Source: Molossus alvarezi
Taxonomy: Eukaryota > Chordata > Mammalia > Chiroptera > Molossidae
Assembly (NCBI GenBank): GCA_037176705.1
Contig: CM073887.1
Location: 23,749,501 to 23,813,500 of the forward strand
Length of the DNA stretch: 64,000 bases
Reading direction: 5' to 3'
The notes under the pieces are model-generated. The model saw only the letters and a list, made by a program, of their open reading frames with translations. It did no database searches and was not told the DNA's origin. Positions 25,201 to 34,986 of this stretch are shown in pieces. The first letter of the stretch is position 1. Each line of letters opens with the position of its first letter. The position numbers and the translations under genes were made by a program.

Positions 25201-25670
25201 TCCCAGCCTGTCCTTTGCTCCGAACTGAACTCTCTGGAAGGAGCGATCCCTTCAGTGCCTCAGGCTAGGTGACTCGTGGTGAGGCCCGACGGCTGTGCTT
25301 GTAAGGATACTGACTAGAAGGGTCAAAGAAATGTCATTCTTTCTGAAAAATGCTACACTGGTTGCTTTTGGCTTTGCTTAAAAAAAATTTTTTTTTTGCA
25401 AAGTAATACAAAAAAGCAAAGCATATCAAAATGCAGCACCCACCTCATTCTCCCAACCACAAAGGCAAACCGTAGCTTTCAGCTGATTTTTCTGATGCGT
25501 ATGCCTGTCTTTCATGATACGTGTATCCTCTTATTTCTTTGTTTCCTTTTTTCATTTTAGACATTAATAATTTTCAGTTATGATAAATGAGGACTGAACT
25601 TTCCCCCCACCTCCCTGCCCTCCCCTCCCCTGTAAAAGTTTTAGCAACAGTGTTAATCAGTATTTACATT

Positions 25671-25713
25671 TTTATATATAAAAATGGTTACATATATATA
25701 TATATATATATAT
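25671..25713 (+). repeat. (TA)n-rich microsatellite
   Basis: Two TA runs separated by AAAATGGTTACA; the second has about 11 TA units. Confidence 0.9.
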
Positions 25714-26104
25714 GGTTTACTGCAGGCTAAATAGTGCACTGTACCTATGTTTCGTTCACACCCTATTTAGAATTAATAATTGCCTCATTTATATCTGTTG
25801 CATAGCTTTTAATACATTGAAACTTAAAAACATTTTTTCTAAATGTATCATTAGATGTCCTGAGTGCCGAGGAGCTTTTTCTCTGAACGGTCTGTGGTGA
25901 GGGTGAGGTGGTTTATCACGTCCCTTCCCCTAAGGCCCACCTGCTCACCCCTCAACTGGTAGTTGCTGGGTCCAAAGGCCCATCTATCACCCTGGAACCC
26001 CCTTCACCCCTCTCCTGCACTGAAATCCCTGTTTTCCGCATACCATGCTGTCCTTTTGTGTTTAGTTCCTTGTTTTCTTGGGCCACATTTCCCACAAGCT
26101 TCTT

Positions 26105-26690
26105 TCTTTCTTTCTTTTTCTAATTTAGTGTATTGGGTGACATTGGTTAATAAAATTAAATAGTTTTCAGGTGTACAATTCTATAATACATCATCTGTAT
26201 ATTGTAGTGTGTGTTCATCACCCAAAGTCAAGTCTCCTTCTGTCAACATTTGTCCCTTTACTTTCTTCTAGCTCCCCTCACCCCTTTTCCCTCTAGTAAC
26301 CCACACTGCTGTCTGTATCTGTGAGGTGTTTTTTTTGCTTAATCCCTTCACCACTTTCACCCAGCCCCTCCAAACTCCCTCCCCATGGACAGTTGTTAAT
26401 CTGTTCTCTGTATCTATGAGTCTGTTTCTATTTTGCCTATTGGTTTATTTTGTTCATTATATTTCACAAGTGAAATCATATGGTATTGTCTGGCTTATTT
26501 CACTTAGCATAATACTCTCCAGGTCCACCCATGTTGTCGAAAAGGTAAGATTTTCTTTTTTACAGCTGAGTAGTATTCTACAGTGTACACGTACCACAGG
26601 CTTCTTCTCCACTCATTTACTGATGAACTCTCTTAAGAAACTTGTGGACTGGAAGATTTGGAAGCAGTCTGCAGGCTTCTTAACAAAGAG
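26105..26690 (-). mobile_element. L1 3' end
   Basis: Begins with a T-rich tail complement (TTTCTTTCTTTCTTTTTC) and continues through TTTTCAGGTGTACAATTC, TTTCACTTAGCATAATACTC and AGCTGAGTAGTATTCTAC, all antisense L1 3'UTR marks. A 123-codon open frame inside it is not a gene. Confidence 0.82.
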
Positions 26691-26699
26691 TTTGTGAGA

Positions 26700-27440
26700 G
26701 GTGGTGTTTAGAGTCCTTATATGTATGGAAATGTATTTATTCTCTGACTCACTCAATAATTTGGCCAGATGTACAATCCTAAATTGAAAAGAATTCGCCT
26801 GTCAAATTTTGAAGAGCTTTCTGTTCTAGCATCTGATGTAGCTACTGAGAGGTCTCAAGTTCCGATTTGCAATTTTTAACCTGATTTTTCTTTCCACAAG
26901 ACCTTAGGGCTTCTTTTTAGCCAGCCCATGTGCTCTAAAATTTCATAACGATGAGTCATGGTATGGATTTATTTTCCATTCATTTATTCAAAGGACATTC
27001 AGTGGGCCCTTTCAATCTAGGGATTTTTGTCCTTCAATTCTGTTAATTTTTCTTGTATTAATTTTTGAATAACTTACTCTGTGCTATTTTCTTTTTTGAA
27101 AGTTCTATTATTTATATGTTGGATGTCTCAGACTGATCCTCTAAGTCTTTTACAGTTTCTCTACTAACTTCCATCTCTTTTTACTTTTATCTTAATTTTT
27201 ATTTTCTAGCAAAGGTTTTTCTTTTTCTCTTTAAATTTCTATCACATTTCAGTATCCATAAGGCCTTTAAAAATTGTATTCTGTCCCTGTATTATAAGAT
27301 GTAGTATCTGATCTTCTTGAGGCTATTAATTATAGTTCTTTGTCTAAGTTTATTTCACAGATCTTTTGGCTTACTCATTGGATGTCTTTCTCAGATGTTT
27401 GGTGGTTCTTGACTATTTTTTCACATTTAAGAGACACTTA
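26700..27440. mobile_element. Decayed LINE-related sequence (uncertain)
   Basis: T-rich sequence with phrases such as GTCTCAGACTGATCCTCTAA that resemble an old LINE interior. I am not sure of the family. No coding potential. Confidence 0.35.
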
Positions 27441-28294
27441 AAATCAAATAAGAAACTCCTTCTGCCTTGTTGGGGTTTACTGAATGAGGGGTTTCTCCTT
27501 TGATGGAGTGGGGAGCCAACCATTTATTTGGAGAAACCTTCGCCCCTGTGTCCAATGCCAGTATACGGAGAATTTTTCTCCTGGGTTGATCATTTCTCTG
27601 GGGAGGAATCCCCTGGTATATGCCAGCCTGTTAGCATTCTGGGAGAAGGTGAGGGAGAATTGCAGACTCTCCATGTTCATTTCTGAGCATTCTCCTGTGC
27701 TCTGTCCTCAGTTGGGATCACATCCCCTTCGGCGTTCTCATAAATGATGTGGGGGGATGTGGGGGTGGTTGCATAGGCGGTCCTCTGGCTGCACGAAAGG
27801 GAAGTGGGCCCCACCCACTGCACGTGCCCCTCCTTTCCCTCGGCCCCCAGTTCTCTGCCCCATGTCTTGCCCTTGCCTTCCGCAGTAAAGGAATGAGCTC
27901 ATTTGTCATTTGTATCCCCCTCTTCCTGGGCACTTAGGTCGTAGTTTCTCTCATCTACCATCTGGACACCACTCCGCCATCTGCTCTCCTTCATCCAACA
28001 TTATTGATATCTTTTGTCTATTTGATTTTTGTCTCCTGTTCCCCTTTGGGGGTTATTATGCCTTTTTGATTTCTCTGTTACTTAAGTAGGTCTTTGGAGA
28101 GAGATGATCTGTCATTTTAAACTGGGTTGCACATTACTTTCTAACACAGGAGGTTGCTCTCTTGGGTTCCTGGCACACTGGGAAGGTGGTTTGGACACTG
28201 TGTTCTGGAAGTCTTACAGATGTCCTCTTCCAGATGAAGCCTGAAATGATGCCCTGGAAGATGGTCACCAGCCTCTCTGTTGTTAGTGGCAGTG

Positions 28295-28470
28295 ATAATA
28301 CTCGAGATGGCTACCATTTATTGAGCCCATAACTAGCCAAGCCCTGCACCATGTGCCACCGTGTTACCACATCTAACATCACAACAGTCACCTTCTCCTT
28401 TACCGATGATGAAAGATGTTCAGAAAGATGTAAAAAAATCTTCCAGTTTACAAATGGCTGAGAGGAAAAT
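28295..28470 (-). repeat. MIR fragment
   Basis: ACCATTTATTGAGCCC, CCATGTGCCACCGTG and CCTTTACCGATGATGAAAGA follow antisense MIR order. Confidence 0.55.
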
Positions 28471-28494
28471 TAAACACAGCTGTATTTCTCATTA

Positions 28495-28531
28495 ACAACA
28501 ACAATAATAATAATAACAATAATAATAATGG
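28495..28531 (+). repeat. (AAT/AAC)n simple repeat
   Basis: ACAACAACAATAATAATAATAACAATAATAATAAT-type run. Confidence 0.85.
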
Positions 28532-31249
28532 TTGCTAAGATTTATTGAGGATATACTAAGGACCAACATAACTTCTGCATGGCCCCGCCTCTCACTGTCA
28601 AGAGTGCAGAAGCCTCATTTGCCCAAAGTTATCTCAGAAAAAAGGGATCGGCATCCAAGGCTTCGGTAATTGTTGTGATCTTCATCATTCTAGTTGTTCA
28701 GGTGTGGATCTAATTCTGTCTTGTTTTTCAAGAGGGTCCTTTATGAGATTCAGGTCCCCAAAAACCCTTACCAGAGTTGCAGACAGTTCCACTTGTAACC
28801 TCTGTCCCTTCCTGTGTCCTTGAAGCTCACTGCGGGACTGGATAGCATCCTCAAACTGAAAGGCTCCTGGTGGCGGGGGCTGTGCTGTCTTGCTGATTGC
28901 CTAAGGCACTGGGTTAGGTGGTCTTAATGGGCTTCATCAACACACGTTTAAAAAGTTTCGCAAATCACCTTCCTCTTGTGGTGAGTAGTGGTTTGATGTC
29001 TCTTTTATAATCTATGAGCCTTCCTAAAAAAGAAGGTGCATTGGCAATATATTTTTGTGGTTTATTATATTTGAACCTTTGATGTGCAAGAGTGATTTCA
29101 ATGTAATTTTTCTTTTTGCGGAGCATGACTGCCAAAGCAAAACCAAGCCGAAGATAAAGTCTTTGTAGGGGTTGCCACGATAGATTTTCCGAAGCAAAGA
29201 ATGAAACACCGAAACGTCCACTTGGTTCCTTGTCCTTAAAAATCTCAGGGAGAATCAGATCATCTGAAATAGAAACTCTGCTATTTTTATACCCAATTGC
29301 AAATTGGGAAGTCGCCAGCCTCTGGTCTCAGCAATGAGCCTTCTTAGGAACCGGATCTAGAATTTATTTATACTTTACACTCTGGGAAAGGTGCACTCTG
29401 AATCCTTCAGCTTTTGGTGCTGTTCATTTCCCTGAAGTACCTTTGAAATTGCCTTTTGACATTTCTGGTCTCCTCCACCTAAACAAGAAGGTGGTAGAGG
29501 AATGGAATTGGCAAGGACCTCACTCATTCGGGCATCACTAGTACTAATAGAGTGGAAAATGAGACATGTTGGCTAATGAACAACGCCATGCTATGCTTGT
29601 TTGTAATTCAAATCAGTGACTAAGCACTCTCACGGAAAGGGACCTGGGTGCTGCCACTTGGGATCTAACATCAAGTCTATCTCCTGGAAAGCAGAAAATG
29701 CCAAAATCATGAACTGTTCATCAGCTTTACAAATTGCCAGATGGTTGCTTAATGCAGGACTCCAAGAACATTGTGTGAACACACCCATCGTCTTCAGATG
29801 AAGAGGCCCCTGATCGATCATGGAAAAGACTTAGCATGTCTCCTCTTGGCCACCAACCTCCTTCCTTCTATGACCCATTCCTTTTTTTCATGGACAGAAA
29901 GGGGAAAATGTTATGATCACTGAGAACAGAGGCTGATGCCCAGGTTCCCATGTAGTCTTGTGTCACACAGACACACACACTCTATCTTCAAAAGGCAGCA
30001 GGCAGGGACCATGACAACCACCTGCATCAGAAGCACTTACTCAAATGTGTCCATCAGCTTTCACTCTTAGCAGAACTGCAAATGGTGTGAAGAGAACAGG
30101 AGGCTCTCCTGGAAATGTTGCGAGGGCCCATGAGGCTGACTCCCTCATTAGCTGAAGGTTACAATCCTGATGGAGGGGGAGGGTGACTAATAGAAGGAAA
30201 AGAAATGAAGATGTGTCTGAGGGAAGGAATCAGAAATATGCTGCACCAAGCTGTTTGTTTCTGGTTTCAGCATGGATGGGGAGGAGGCGCAGGAGGGTGG
30301 AGTTGGGCAGGCTCCTTCCAGCGTCCTCTCTCCACCCTGTCCCTTTGTTCCCGTGGCGAGTGCACCAGGGAAAGGCCCTGCCTGGGTCCGGGAGGTGCCC
30401 TTGGTCCCCGCTCACTGTAGATTCTCATCAATCCAGAGAAATAGAAAGGAGACTTTGTAACAGACTAGCTCAAAAGACAAAGAAAACTGCTTAAAAATAG
30501 TTAATACAAATAATTACATATCAATTACTTTTTGAAATTAAACGAATAGGTAGGTTGAAACATTAACTTAACCATTTGGTGTGCAGTTGCTGTTGCAAAT
30601 TAAGGAAATAGCTGTGGTTATTGAATTTCAGTAAGAACGTTTCAAAGTGTCAAAATTATAAACACTTCCATTGGAGAGGAGATGGGGAGAGGGGTGAGAA
30701 GGGAGAGGGAGGAGGGGAGAGGGAGAGATCTCCCTTTGCACAATTCCACAAGTATTCCCTGAGCACTTGCTCCGGGCTTTCATGGGTTACCTCTGTGTCC
30801 CAATTTTAGCTTTAGTTCCAGGCAATGTTTGATCTTTGGGAACCTGTGACATCTAAATGTGGGGACACCTTATATTCTGATATGAAGATTTAAAAATTCA
30901 ATTATATAAGGTGGTGAGTATCTTCATTAAAGAGGCCACAAAGCAGAGTTCCCTTCGTGATCTTTCTTACTCTAATGACAATAATTTCTTTAGAATGAGG
31001 TAAACATTTTCCCTTTTGGAAACAATGATTATTCATTTATTAATAAAAAACGAACACCTACGTACATACAAAATTACCAGTCTATCTCACAAGGTTTCTG
31101 TAAGGGTCAAGAGAAATTTATGTTGCTCCACTCTAAAAGATGTAAATTGCTACATATAGAAATGCTATTTTTATTACATTCCTGAATGAGTCACGAACAC
31201 GTTCCCAGCTACAGAAGCTACAATTATCTGGGTCTGTTCTCTTCAGTGT

Positions 31250-31445
31250 ACTAGATATGCTTTACAACATATCTCGTGTAAACCTGCAGTCACCGTAGAA
31301 GGGGGCTACTCTTCACATTCTAGATGAGGGAACATGAGGTCAGAAACATCAGATGAAGGTCCCACCACTAGGAAGTAGTATCTTAGAAGAACCGGGATTT
31401 GAATTTAGGTCTATTTGTCTGCAAAGCCTGTGCACTCACTCTATT
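31250..31445 (-). repeat. MIR fragment
   Basis: TAGATATGCTTTACAACATA, CTAGATGAGGGAACATGAGG and ACCGGGATTTGAATTTAGG match antisense MIR. Confidence 0.6.
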
Positions 31446-31759
31446 CCACATTGGAGATGATGCCTTTCTTCAACTAGATTAGCGTTAAGTTACATTTATA
31501 CTATGAAACATCAAGTCGTTTCCAGACTGCCAAGTAGAATTACAACTTTCCTTGACCATCAAGAGTCAGCGTTTACCCTGAAGCGGGCGGGGCTGCTCAC
31601 TCCTGCACTTCATGGCCTCTAATGGGACTTTCTGCCTTGTGTCATGCGGCTTGTCTGTCATTTCCTTTAACCTGTCACTCCTCCCTGATACTCTAGTGCC
31701 TGTAATCTTCTGTGGACGAATAAACCGAATAACCAAATGCACTGGAATGGTATGCAGGG

Positions 31760-31880
31760 CAGTGGTTCTCAAAGTTGTGCCCAGAACACACCTGGTGAGC
31801 TAGTTAAATGCAGATACCCGAGTCCCACTCCCAGATGTTCTGATTTAGGCGTTTTGGGAAAGAGAGGCACTCAGAGAAAA
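31760..31880. mobile_element. MER5A-like hAT fragment
   Basis: Begins CAGTGGTTCTCAAAGTTG and continues with GTTAAATGCAGATACCCGAG and CAGATGTTCTGATTTAGG, like MER5A. The right inverted end is not visible. Confidence 0.65.
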
Positions 31881-32530
31881 GCATACATACTTTGTGAGAA
31901 ATTGATTCATTAAATAGCATCCGTTTTTAAGTTTCAGATTTTCATCTACGGCTTGCAGAGCTGAGATGGCTGGTGAGTTAAGATTTCTATCTTAAATATA
32001 AGGGAGAGAGAACCTGATATTTGAGCGACTAAATAATTTGGATAACTTTCATTTTTTTTCAGTTATATGCGATGTACTACATAAAACGGTGACAGAAGAG
32101 CCTGAAAGTACCACAAAAAGGATTTACTTTTTCCCCTAAACCACACTGGTTTGTCAAAATTCTAGGTTTCTTTCTTCTTGAAGAAACGGGGTGCCCTGCT
32201 AGTTACCTGACTTCCAGCATCACCGAAGCAGCCTGAGCCGCAGGGCCCCCTCTTCACAGTGGAAAAAACAGTACAGAGGTCCTTGGGTAACGTCATTTAT
32301 TTCAGTGCTGTTTTGTTTTAACGTTGACAAGATGTCCTAGGAACGTACCTTGTTTATATCAATTAACCTGTGGTAAAACCGTTTTCGTTCTATGTTGTTT
32401 CATTTCAGGTTGCAGAACCCATTGACAGTAAGCGAGGCCTTACTGTACCTACTTCGAAGGGGTGGTGGGTGCCCCACAGACCATGCACGGAAAGTTCCTA
32501 GTTGCTATGAAAGATGTGGTCAAATTTTTT

Positions 32531-32750
32531 TTTTTTCCCATTTTTTTTGTTCAGATAAAGTGGGAGGGAGAGAGAGGAAGAGAGAGAAACATTGACGTGA
32601 AAGGGACACATTGAGTGGTTGCTACCCGCACAACCCAACCGGGGCCAGGGACAAACTGCAACCGAGGTACATGCCCTTAGCGGGAACCGAACCCGGGTCT
32701 CTCTAAACCGCAGGTCGACGCTCTAACCGCTGAGCCAAACCGGCCAGGGA
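32531..32750 (-). mobile_element. Ves SINE, hairpin-tail subtype lacking the terminal hairpin
   Basis: Reverse copy that ends in a poly-T run directly next to the CCCATTTTTTTTGTTCAGAT segment, so its 3' hairpin is missing. Duplication GTGGTCAAATTTTTT at 32516-32530 and GTGGTCAGATTTTTT at 32751-32765. It lies about 350 bp beyond the FBXW7 poly(A) signal. Confidence 0.92.
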
Positions 32751-32765
32751 GTGGTCAGATTTTTT

Positions 32766-33104
32766 AAATGGACTGTTTATAGTAATTCTAGTTGTAATGG
32801 TCACAGAAGTTTTGTAACTTCTGTCCCCCTTTGGGGGACCCAGGTCTCATATTTATACATTCCAATGTAATTTTAGAGACAAGAACAGAGGGGTATCCTT
32901 TAGAGTGTAAGGAGAGAAATAAAATCTGCATTCACAGCACAGTATTCTCACATTAGCTGTATAAAATGGGCCGGAACGTATTGATTTCTATGTCACACTA
33001 GAGAATGCAAAGAAACCAAGACTTTGCTATTTTAAATATTAGAGTCGAACCCTAAATATTTATAATGAAGTATTATGACCTCAGTAGAAGAAACAGGCAT
33101 ACTA
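32766..33104. other. Region just past the FBXW7 3' end
   Basis: About 340 bp between the Ves SINE and the likely cleavage site. AT-rich, nothing recognised. Confidence 0.6.
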
Positions 33105-33120
33105 ACATGAAAAAACACAT

Positions 33121-33126
33121 TTTATT
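33121..33126 (-). terminator. FBXW7: Distal poly(A) signal AATAAA of FBXW7
   Basis: In the transcript sense the context is AAGTGCAATAAAATGTG, followed by a run of six T and a T-rich stretch suited to CstF binding. This is the last AATAAA before sequence that looks unlike the UTR, so I take it as the main 3' end. Its first three bases also belong to a miR-25/92 seed match. Confidence 0.75.
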
Positions 33127-33130
33127 GCAC
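33124..33130 (-). promoter_or_regulatory. miR-25/92 family seed match, 8mer, overlapping the poly(A) signal
   Basis: GTGCAAT followed by A in the transcript sense. Bases 33124-33126 are shared with AATAAA, so the target site is present only in transcripts that use this signal and ends up close to the poly(A) tail. Confidence 0.65.
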
Positions 33131-33342
33131 TTAAGTTATAAGAAAATAAAATTTCTAAGTGAATCAAACCATAGACACAATCCCTTTAAAGGTTGTTTTC
33201 CTCCATCATGTCAGGTTGTTACATAACTAAAATTAACCAACTTGAATCTGATTGCTTTAAATCAGACTATAAATAAAACAAACAAAAAAAATAAACAGGA
33301 GGAGGAAAAAACGATCGCCTAGGATACAGTGTTAAACCACTT

Positions 33343-33349
33343 TCACAGT
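33343..33349 (-). promoter_or_regulatory. miR-27 seed match, 8mer
   Basis: ACTGTGA followed by A in the transcript sense, in the distal part of the UTR. It is the second miR-27 match. Confidence 0.65.
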
Positions 33350-33458
33350 TCAGCTTGAGTTGTGGCTCTTGGAGAATGAGGCAAACCATCGACCTTTCCA
33401 TTCGTTCGTGTGTCTGCACGTGATGTCTTTACTACAAAAACTGAGTCGTTTCTGCTTC

Positions 33459-33465
33459 GTCAGTT
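33459..33465 (-). promoter_or_regulatory. miR-223 seed match, 7mer
   Basis: AACTGAC followed by G in the transcript sense, a 7mer-m8 type match. It is the third miR-223 match in the UTR. Confidence 0.6.
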
Positions 33466-33574
33466 ACTCAGAGCAATCAGACTGTAACAGCTGTTTTCCC
33501 AAATACTGTAAAACACTAAGACTGACCAGCAACTTTCTTTTACTTCTGTGTTTTATGTGTTTTTGAAATATTTT

Positions 33575-33581
33575 GTCAGTT
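33575..33581 (-). promoter_or_regulatory. miR-223 seed match, 8mer
   Basis: AACTGAC followed by A in the transcript sense. It is the second of three miR-223 matches and directly adjoins the AATAAA at 33581-33586. Confidence 0.7.
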
Positions 33582-33586
33582 TTATT
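33581..33586 (-). terminator. Possible alternative poly(A) signal AATAAA
   Basis: The transcript sense reads ACATAATAAAACTGACAAAA, so the hexamer abuts a miR-223 seed match. Cleavage downstream of it would leave that site very near the tail. Confidence 0.35.
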
Positions 33587-33748
33587 ATGTACTTCATCCA
33601 TTCACCACAGCCCTCAAAAAGAAAAGTTTCTCCGCAGAACAGGCGGCAACAGCGCTGTTCCAAGGAATGTGTTTTAATTTTTGCCCAGATAAAAGAAAAT
33701 AAGCTTTGCACACACTCTCAATTCTTTACTTGCAGGCAAACTTCACTC

Positions 33749-33754
33749 TTTATT
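33749..33754 (-). terminator. Possible proximal poly(A) signal AATAAA
   Basis: AATAAA in the transcript sense about 965 bases after the stop codon. Its use would drop at least four of the downstream microRNA seed matches. There is no evidence of use in the sequence beyond the hexamer. Confidence 0.35.
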
Positions 33755-34154
33755 ATCTGAAACTCTTCCATTCTCAGCCTCTTAGAGGCACAGATGGTTC
33801 AAGTTTCAGTGGCAAAAAGTCTTTTTTCTGTAACCAAACTAGAGCAAATTTGGAATTCAGTCTGGGACTAAAACGTCACAGCAGAAAAAAAATAAAAAAA
33901 AATAATTTGCTTTTTTCTTCCTTTCATTTAGCAGCATAAATAAGTTTGGCCACTGGGAATACAGTACAGGGGCGGGACCACAATCCCATGTTTGAAGACC
34001 TACTTCTAGCACCAGCATCGAGAATTAAATCCATCTCTCAGGACTCACAGAACCCAGGACAACTTGCCGCCTTTGGGCAACATATGCACTGAAGAGTGTA
34101 TGTGGAAGCGACAGGAAACAGATTAACAGAGGCTAATACTGTGATTGATTGACA

Positions 34155-34171
34155 TTGGCAATGGTTGGCAA
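34155..34171 (-). promoter_or_regulatory. Tandem miR-182 seed matches
   Basis: TTGCCAA occurs twice in the transcript sense, at 34165-34171 and 34155-34161, ten bases apart, just after the U21 tract. miR-182 is reported to repress FBXW7 together with miR-503. The spacing is too short for two complexes at once, so they may act as alternatives. Confidence 0.55.
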
Positions 34172-34219
34172 AAAAAAAAAAAAAAAAAAAGCTTTTCATG
34201 ATAACTGTACAAAAACAAT

Positions 34220-34226
34220 TCACAGT
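34220..34226 (-). promoter_or_regulatory. miR-27 seed match, 8mer
   Basis: ACTGTGA followed by A in the transcript sense. miR-27a is a reported repressor of FBXW7 during the cell cycle. The site lies about 30 bases upstream of the U21 tract. Confidence 0.65.
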
Positions 34227-34431
34227 AATATATCTTTTTAGCTTTTCCACTCCAGAAAAAAATGACTTTTGTTGCAGACGCTCTCTAATTAGAAAGTCAA
34301 CCATACTTATTTCGATGCTATTGCAGCTCCTTTCTGGGTCTCAGTGGTAAGAGAACAGACTCGCAGAATCTGTAGCGATGTCCCAGCATTCACACTGCCC
34401 AATGACCACTGGAGAAGAAACAAAGAAAATA

Positions 34432-34438
34432 ATTGCAC
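34432..34438 (-). promoter_or_regulatory. miR-25/92 family seed match, 7mer
   Basis: GTGCAAT followed by T in the transcript sense, a 7mer-m8 match to the shared seed of miR-25, miR-32, miR-92, miR-363 and miR-367. miR-25 and miR-92a are reported to act on FBXW7. Confidence 0.65.
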
Positions 34439-34511
34439 CTGGTTTGATTTAGAAAGTCTCACTTTGCAAAGCTGCCCTCAGTCAAAAGTGAAGCCGTTCA
34501 GGTGATGAGAC

Positions 34512-34518
34512 AGCAGCG
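34512..34518 (-). promoter_or_regulatory. miR-503/miR-424-type seed match
   Basis: CGCTGCT in the transcript sense matches the extended seed of miR-503, reported as a co-regulator of FBXW7 with miR-182. It is a 7mer-type site next to the proximal miR-223 match. Confidence 0.5.
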
Positions 34519-34527
34519 GCCTCTCTT

Positions 34528-34534
34528 GTCAGTT
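34528..34534 (-). promoter_or_regulatory. miR-223 seed match, 8mer
   Basis: The transcript sense is AACTGAC followed by A, about 185 bases after the stop codon. miR-223 is an established regulator of FBXW7 in T cells and myeloid cells. It lies ten bases from a miR-503-type site. Confidence 0.75.
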
Positions 34535-34717
34535 AGGTTTGTCATCTCTTCCTCTTTCCTTCTGAGTCTGTAGGTCTTTTCGTTCTGTTGCCCCAAGCCA
34601 ACATCCTGCACCACTGAGAACAAGGGGTTTTTTTTCTTTTTCTTTTTTTCTTTTTGCAGGGGGAAGGGCAGGGAGTATATCGTCTACACATTTGGACAAA
34701 CTCATCTTTTCTGCTCT

Positions 34718-34986
34718 TCACTTCATGTCCACATCAAAGTCCAACACCAGCAGCTTGGTTTCTTCAGTCCCATTCCGACTCCCAACTGCACACACCAGCT
34801 TTGTGTTCGAGGCTCTGATCCGCCACACGACTCCCCCACTCCCCCCACTCTCCAATGTGACTAGGTTTCGAATAAATTCACCCGTTTTCAAGTCCCATAG
34901 TTTTACAGTTCCATCATCTGAGCTGGTAATTACAAAGTTCTTGTTGAACTGTAAACAGGTCACAGCACTCTGATGCTTGTTGGGAC
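34718..34986 (-). CDS. FBXW7: FBXW7 terminal coding exon (residues 619-707 and stop)
   Basis: The acceptor TGCCTAG is followed by GTCCCAACAAGC, which completes Gly619. The exon encodes 88 further residues and ends GAC ATG AAG TGA, with the stop at 34718-34720. It carries the last WD40 blade ([16 protein letters not shown]), Arg658 and the degron-contacting Arg689 (VGSRNGTEE). The C-terminal strand VLDFDVDMK closes the propeller by pairing with the first blade. Confidence 0.98.

Larger units (their letters stand above)
24081..26104. other. Intergenic, one MIR fragment
   Basis: No gene. The GC-rich 24340-24650 interval keeps minus-strand frames open without any domain. Confidence 0.55.
27441..32515. 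other. Intergenic, repeat-poor
   Basis: Besides two MIR fragments and a MER5A end, no Ves or L1 copy is visible between 27.4 and 32.5 kb. A purine-rich GGGAGA tract lies at 30675-30730. Apparently single-copy DNA at 29000-30650 might include conserved non-coding elements. Confidence 0.5.
33105..34717 (-). other. FBXW7: FBXW7 3' untranslated region
   Basis: The UTR extends from the stop codon to a canonical AATAAA at 33121-33126, with cleavage expected 10-30 bases further on, near 33100; the exact end is inferred. About 60 bases after the stop lies an A/G-rich tract (mRNA sense, 34627-34660). A U tract of 21 bases lies at 34170-34190. The UTR holds seed matches for five microRNA families known to target FBXW7, listed separately. 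I see no transposable element inside it, in contrast to the introns. Confidence 0.85.

Noticed and set aside
26326..26697. 123-codon open frame
   Set aside because: It is the antisense of an L1 3'UTR fragment.
34627..34660. A SINE or L1 tail in the FBXW7 3'UTR
   Set aside because: The T-rich plus-strand tract has no SINE body or target duplication next to it and is best read as a native A/G-rich UTR tract.
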